Part shown: piece by piece, positions 63,062 to 64,000 of the stretch
How the letters are laid out: each line of letters starts with the position of its first letter
Numbering within the stretch: position 1 is the stretch's first letter
Assembly (NCBI RefSeq): GCF_000092865.1
Contig: NC_014151.1
Location: 992,001-1,056,000, forward strand
DNA length: 64,000 bases
Direction: 5' to 3'
From: Cellulomonas flavigena DSM 20109
Lineage (GTDB): Bacteria > Actinomycetota > Actinomycetes > Actinomycetales > Cellulomonadaceae
Made by a program: the position numbers and the translations under genes
The notes under the pieces: model-generated
Told to the model about the DNA's origin: nothing
Database searches by the model: none
The model's input: only the letters and a program-made list of their open reading frames with translations

Positions 63062-64000
63062 CGGGCTCTCCGTCCGTGGCTCGGGTGCTGCGGGTCGGTC
63101 GCGGCGGGCGGGGCGTCGTGGCCCGGCCGATCGTGACCCGGCCGGTCGTGACCGGGGCGCACCGCGACGTGGGACTGCTCGAGCGTGAGCCGCACCCGCC
63201 CGACGAGCTCGAGCGTCTCGCGGTACTCCCGCGGCAGCTGGACGCGGCCCGCGCGGTCGAGCACCGCGAACTCCTCGGCGACCTCGTGCTCGGTGCCGTC
63301 GTCACGCGTCGCGGTGCGGCGCAGCACCTCGGTGCTCGTGCGGCCGTCGCGGATCTCGACCGTGCGCTGCACGTGCTCGCTCACGCTCGGGTCGTGGGTC
63401 ACCACGACGACGGTCGTGCCCAGGTCGCGGTTGACCGCGCGCATCGCCTCGAGCACGTCGTTCGACGTCGCGGTGTCGAGCTCGCCCGTCGGCTCGTCCG
63501 CGAACAGCACACGCGGGGAGTTGGCCAGGCCGACCGCGATCGCGACACGCTGCTGCTCGCCGCCCGACATCTGGCTCGGCCGGCGGGCCGCGCAGTACGC
63601 GACGCCCAGCACGTCGAGCAGCGCCGCGGCCTCGCTGCGCCGCTGCTTGCGGGGGCGCCCCGCGAGCGCCATGGGCAGCTCCACGTTCTCCGCGGCCGTG
63701 AGGTAGGGCACGAGGTTGCGCGCGGTCTGCTGCCACACGAAACCCACGGTGGAGCGCCGGTACTCGACGCGCTCGCGCGCCGTCATGGTCATGAGGTCCC
63801 ACTCGCCGACGCGCACGTTGCCGGCCGTGGGCACGTCGAGCCCCGACAGCACCGACAGCAGCGTCGACTTGCCGGACCCGGACGCCCCCACGACGGCCAC
63901 CAGCTCGCCCTCGTCGACCAGCAGGTCCAGGCCCTGCAGGGCCTGCACCTCGATGCCCTCCGCCTGGTAGATGCGGACGAGGGACTCGCACACGATCAGC
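63058..64000 (-). CDS. ABC transporter ATPase with C-terminal AbrB-like extension (5' end outside window)
   Basis: The frame is open to the window edge, with IVCESLVRIYQAEGIEVQAL at the visible start; a GTG at 63993 exists but the true start is probably outside. Walker A VGASGSGKSTLLS, Q-loop FVWQQTARNLVPYLTAAENV, signature QMSGGEQQRVAIAV, Walker B VLFADEPTGELD and switch VVTHDP are intact. After the ATPase core comes EEFAVLDRAGRVQLPREYRETL, then GRVRLTLEQSHVAV, which resembles a SpoVT/AbrB swapped-hairpin strand pattern. A PGHDR repeat and a His/Pro tail follow. Confidence 0.9.
   Translation of the reverse strand, partial: LIVCESLVRIYQAEGIEVQALQGLDLLVDEGELVAVVGASGSGKSTLLSVLSGLDVPTAGNVRVGEWDLMTMTARERVEYRRSTVGFVWQQTARNLVPYLTAAENVELPMALAGRPRKQRRSEAAALLDVLGVAYCAARRPSQMSGGEQQRVAIAVGLANSPRVLFADEPTGELDTATSNDVLEAMRAVNRDLGTTVVVVTHDPSVSEHVQRTVEIRDGRTSTEVLRRTATRDDGTEHEVAEEFAVLDRAGRVQLPREYRETLELVGRVRLTLEQSHVAVRPGHDRPGHDRPGHDAPPAATDPQHPSHGRRAR

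Overview
The window is high-GC actinobacterial DNA. A Cellulomonas-like (Cellulomonadaceae) source is the best reading: the window opens inside a secreted GH10 xylanase with a Pro-Thr linker and a C-terminal CBM2, the architecture typical of Cellulomonas cellulases and xylanases. It also carries an acetylxylan esterase and an alditol oxidase. Two blocks keep actinobacterial gene order: eno - ftsB-like - DUF501 - ppx/gppA (2.4-7.3 kb; compare M. tuberculosis Rv1023-Rv1026) and greA - DUF4307 - mca - small membrane protein - hemolysin III - Z-prenyl transferase (36.4-41.4 kb; compare Rv1080c-Rv1086). The species is inferred, not proven.

Layout. 0-14 kb: xylanase (partial), PrmC-like methyltransferase, enolase block with two PadR/HAAS regulator pairs, CorC-like protein, NDH-2, an odd tRNA with anticodon UAA, DUF1905 and a siderophore-interacting protein. 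14-31 kb: RND-type exporter, ABC exporter pair, BI-1 family protein, a small zinc-ribbon gene, lipoprotein, cystathionine beta-synthase, acetylxylan esterase, TetR/hydrolase operon with a clear operator, FKBP, alditol oxidase, CPBP protein, LigB-type ligase and a VapBC-type toxin-antitoxin pair. 31-43 kb: MsrA, metB - AI-2E permease - ilvA chain, the greA-mca-uppS block and a PIN-PhoH protein.

43.3-54.4 kb is the most distinctive region: a 2215-residue secreted RHS/YD-repeat protein with two PA14 domains, a variable C-terminal tip and a candidate immunity gene. It is followed by a promoterless second copy of the RHS core 3' end with a different tip and its own immunity gene, then by a third toxin-tail remnant joined to a TPR immunity candidate. 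This looks like a polymorphic toxin locus with stored alternative tips. The second tip carries a one-base frameshift just before its putative catalytic Glu.

54.6-64 kb: a DHA2 MFS exporter, then on the minus strand a four-gene MacB/FtsX-type ABC operon (two ATPases, two very large permeases), the first ATPase running off the window end.

Regulatory themes visible in the bases: many starts sit 6-7 nt downstream of a TANNNT -10 box (leaderless mRNAs); two genes appear to be preceded by 11-12 codon leader ORFs that overlap the main start codon; and convergent junctions are filled with several families of repeated hairpin elements.
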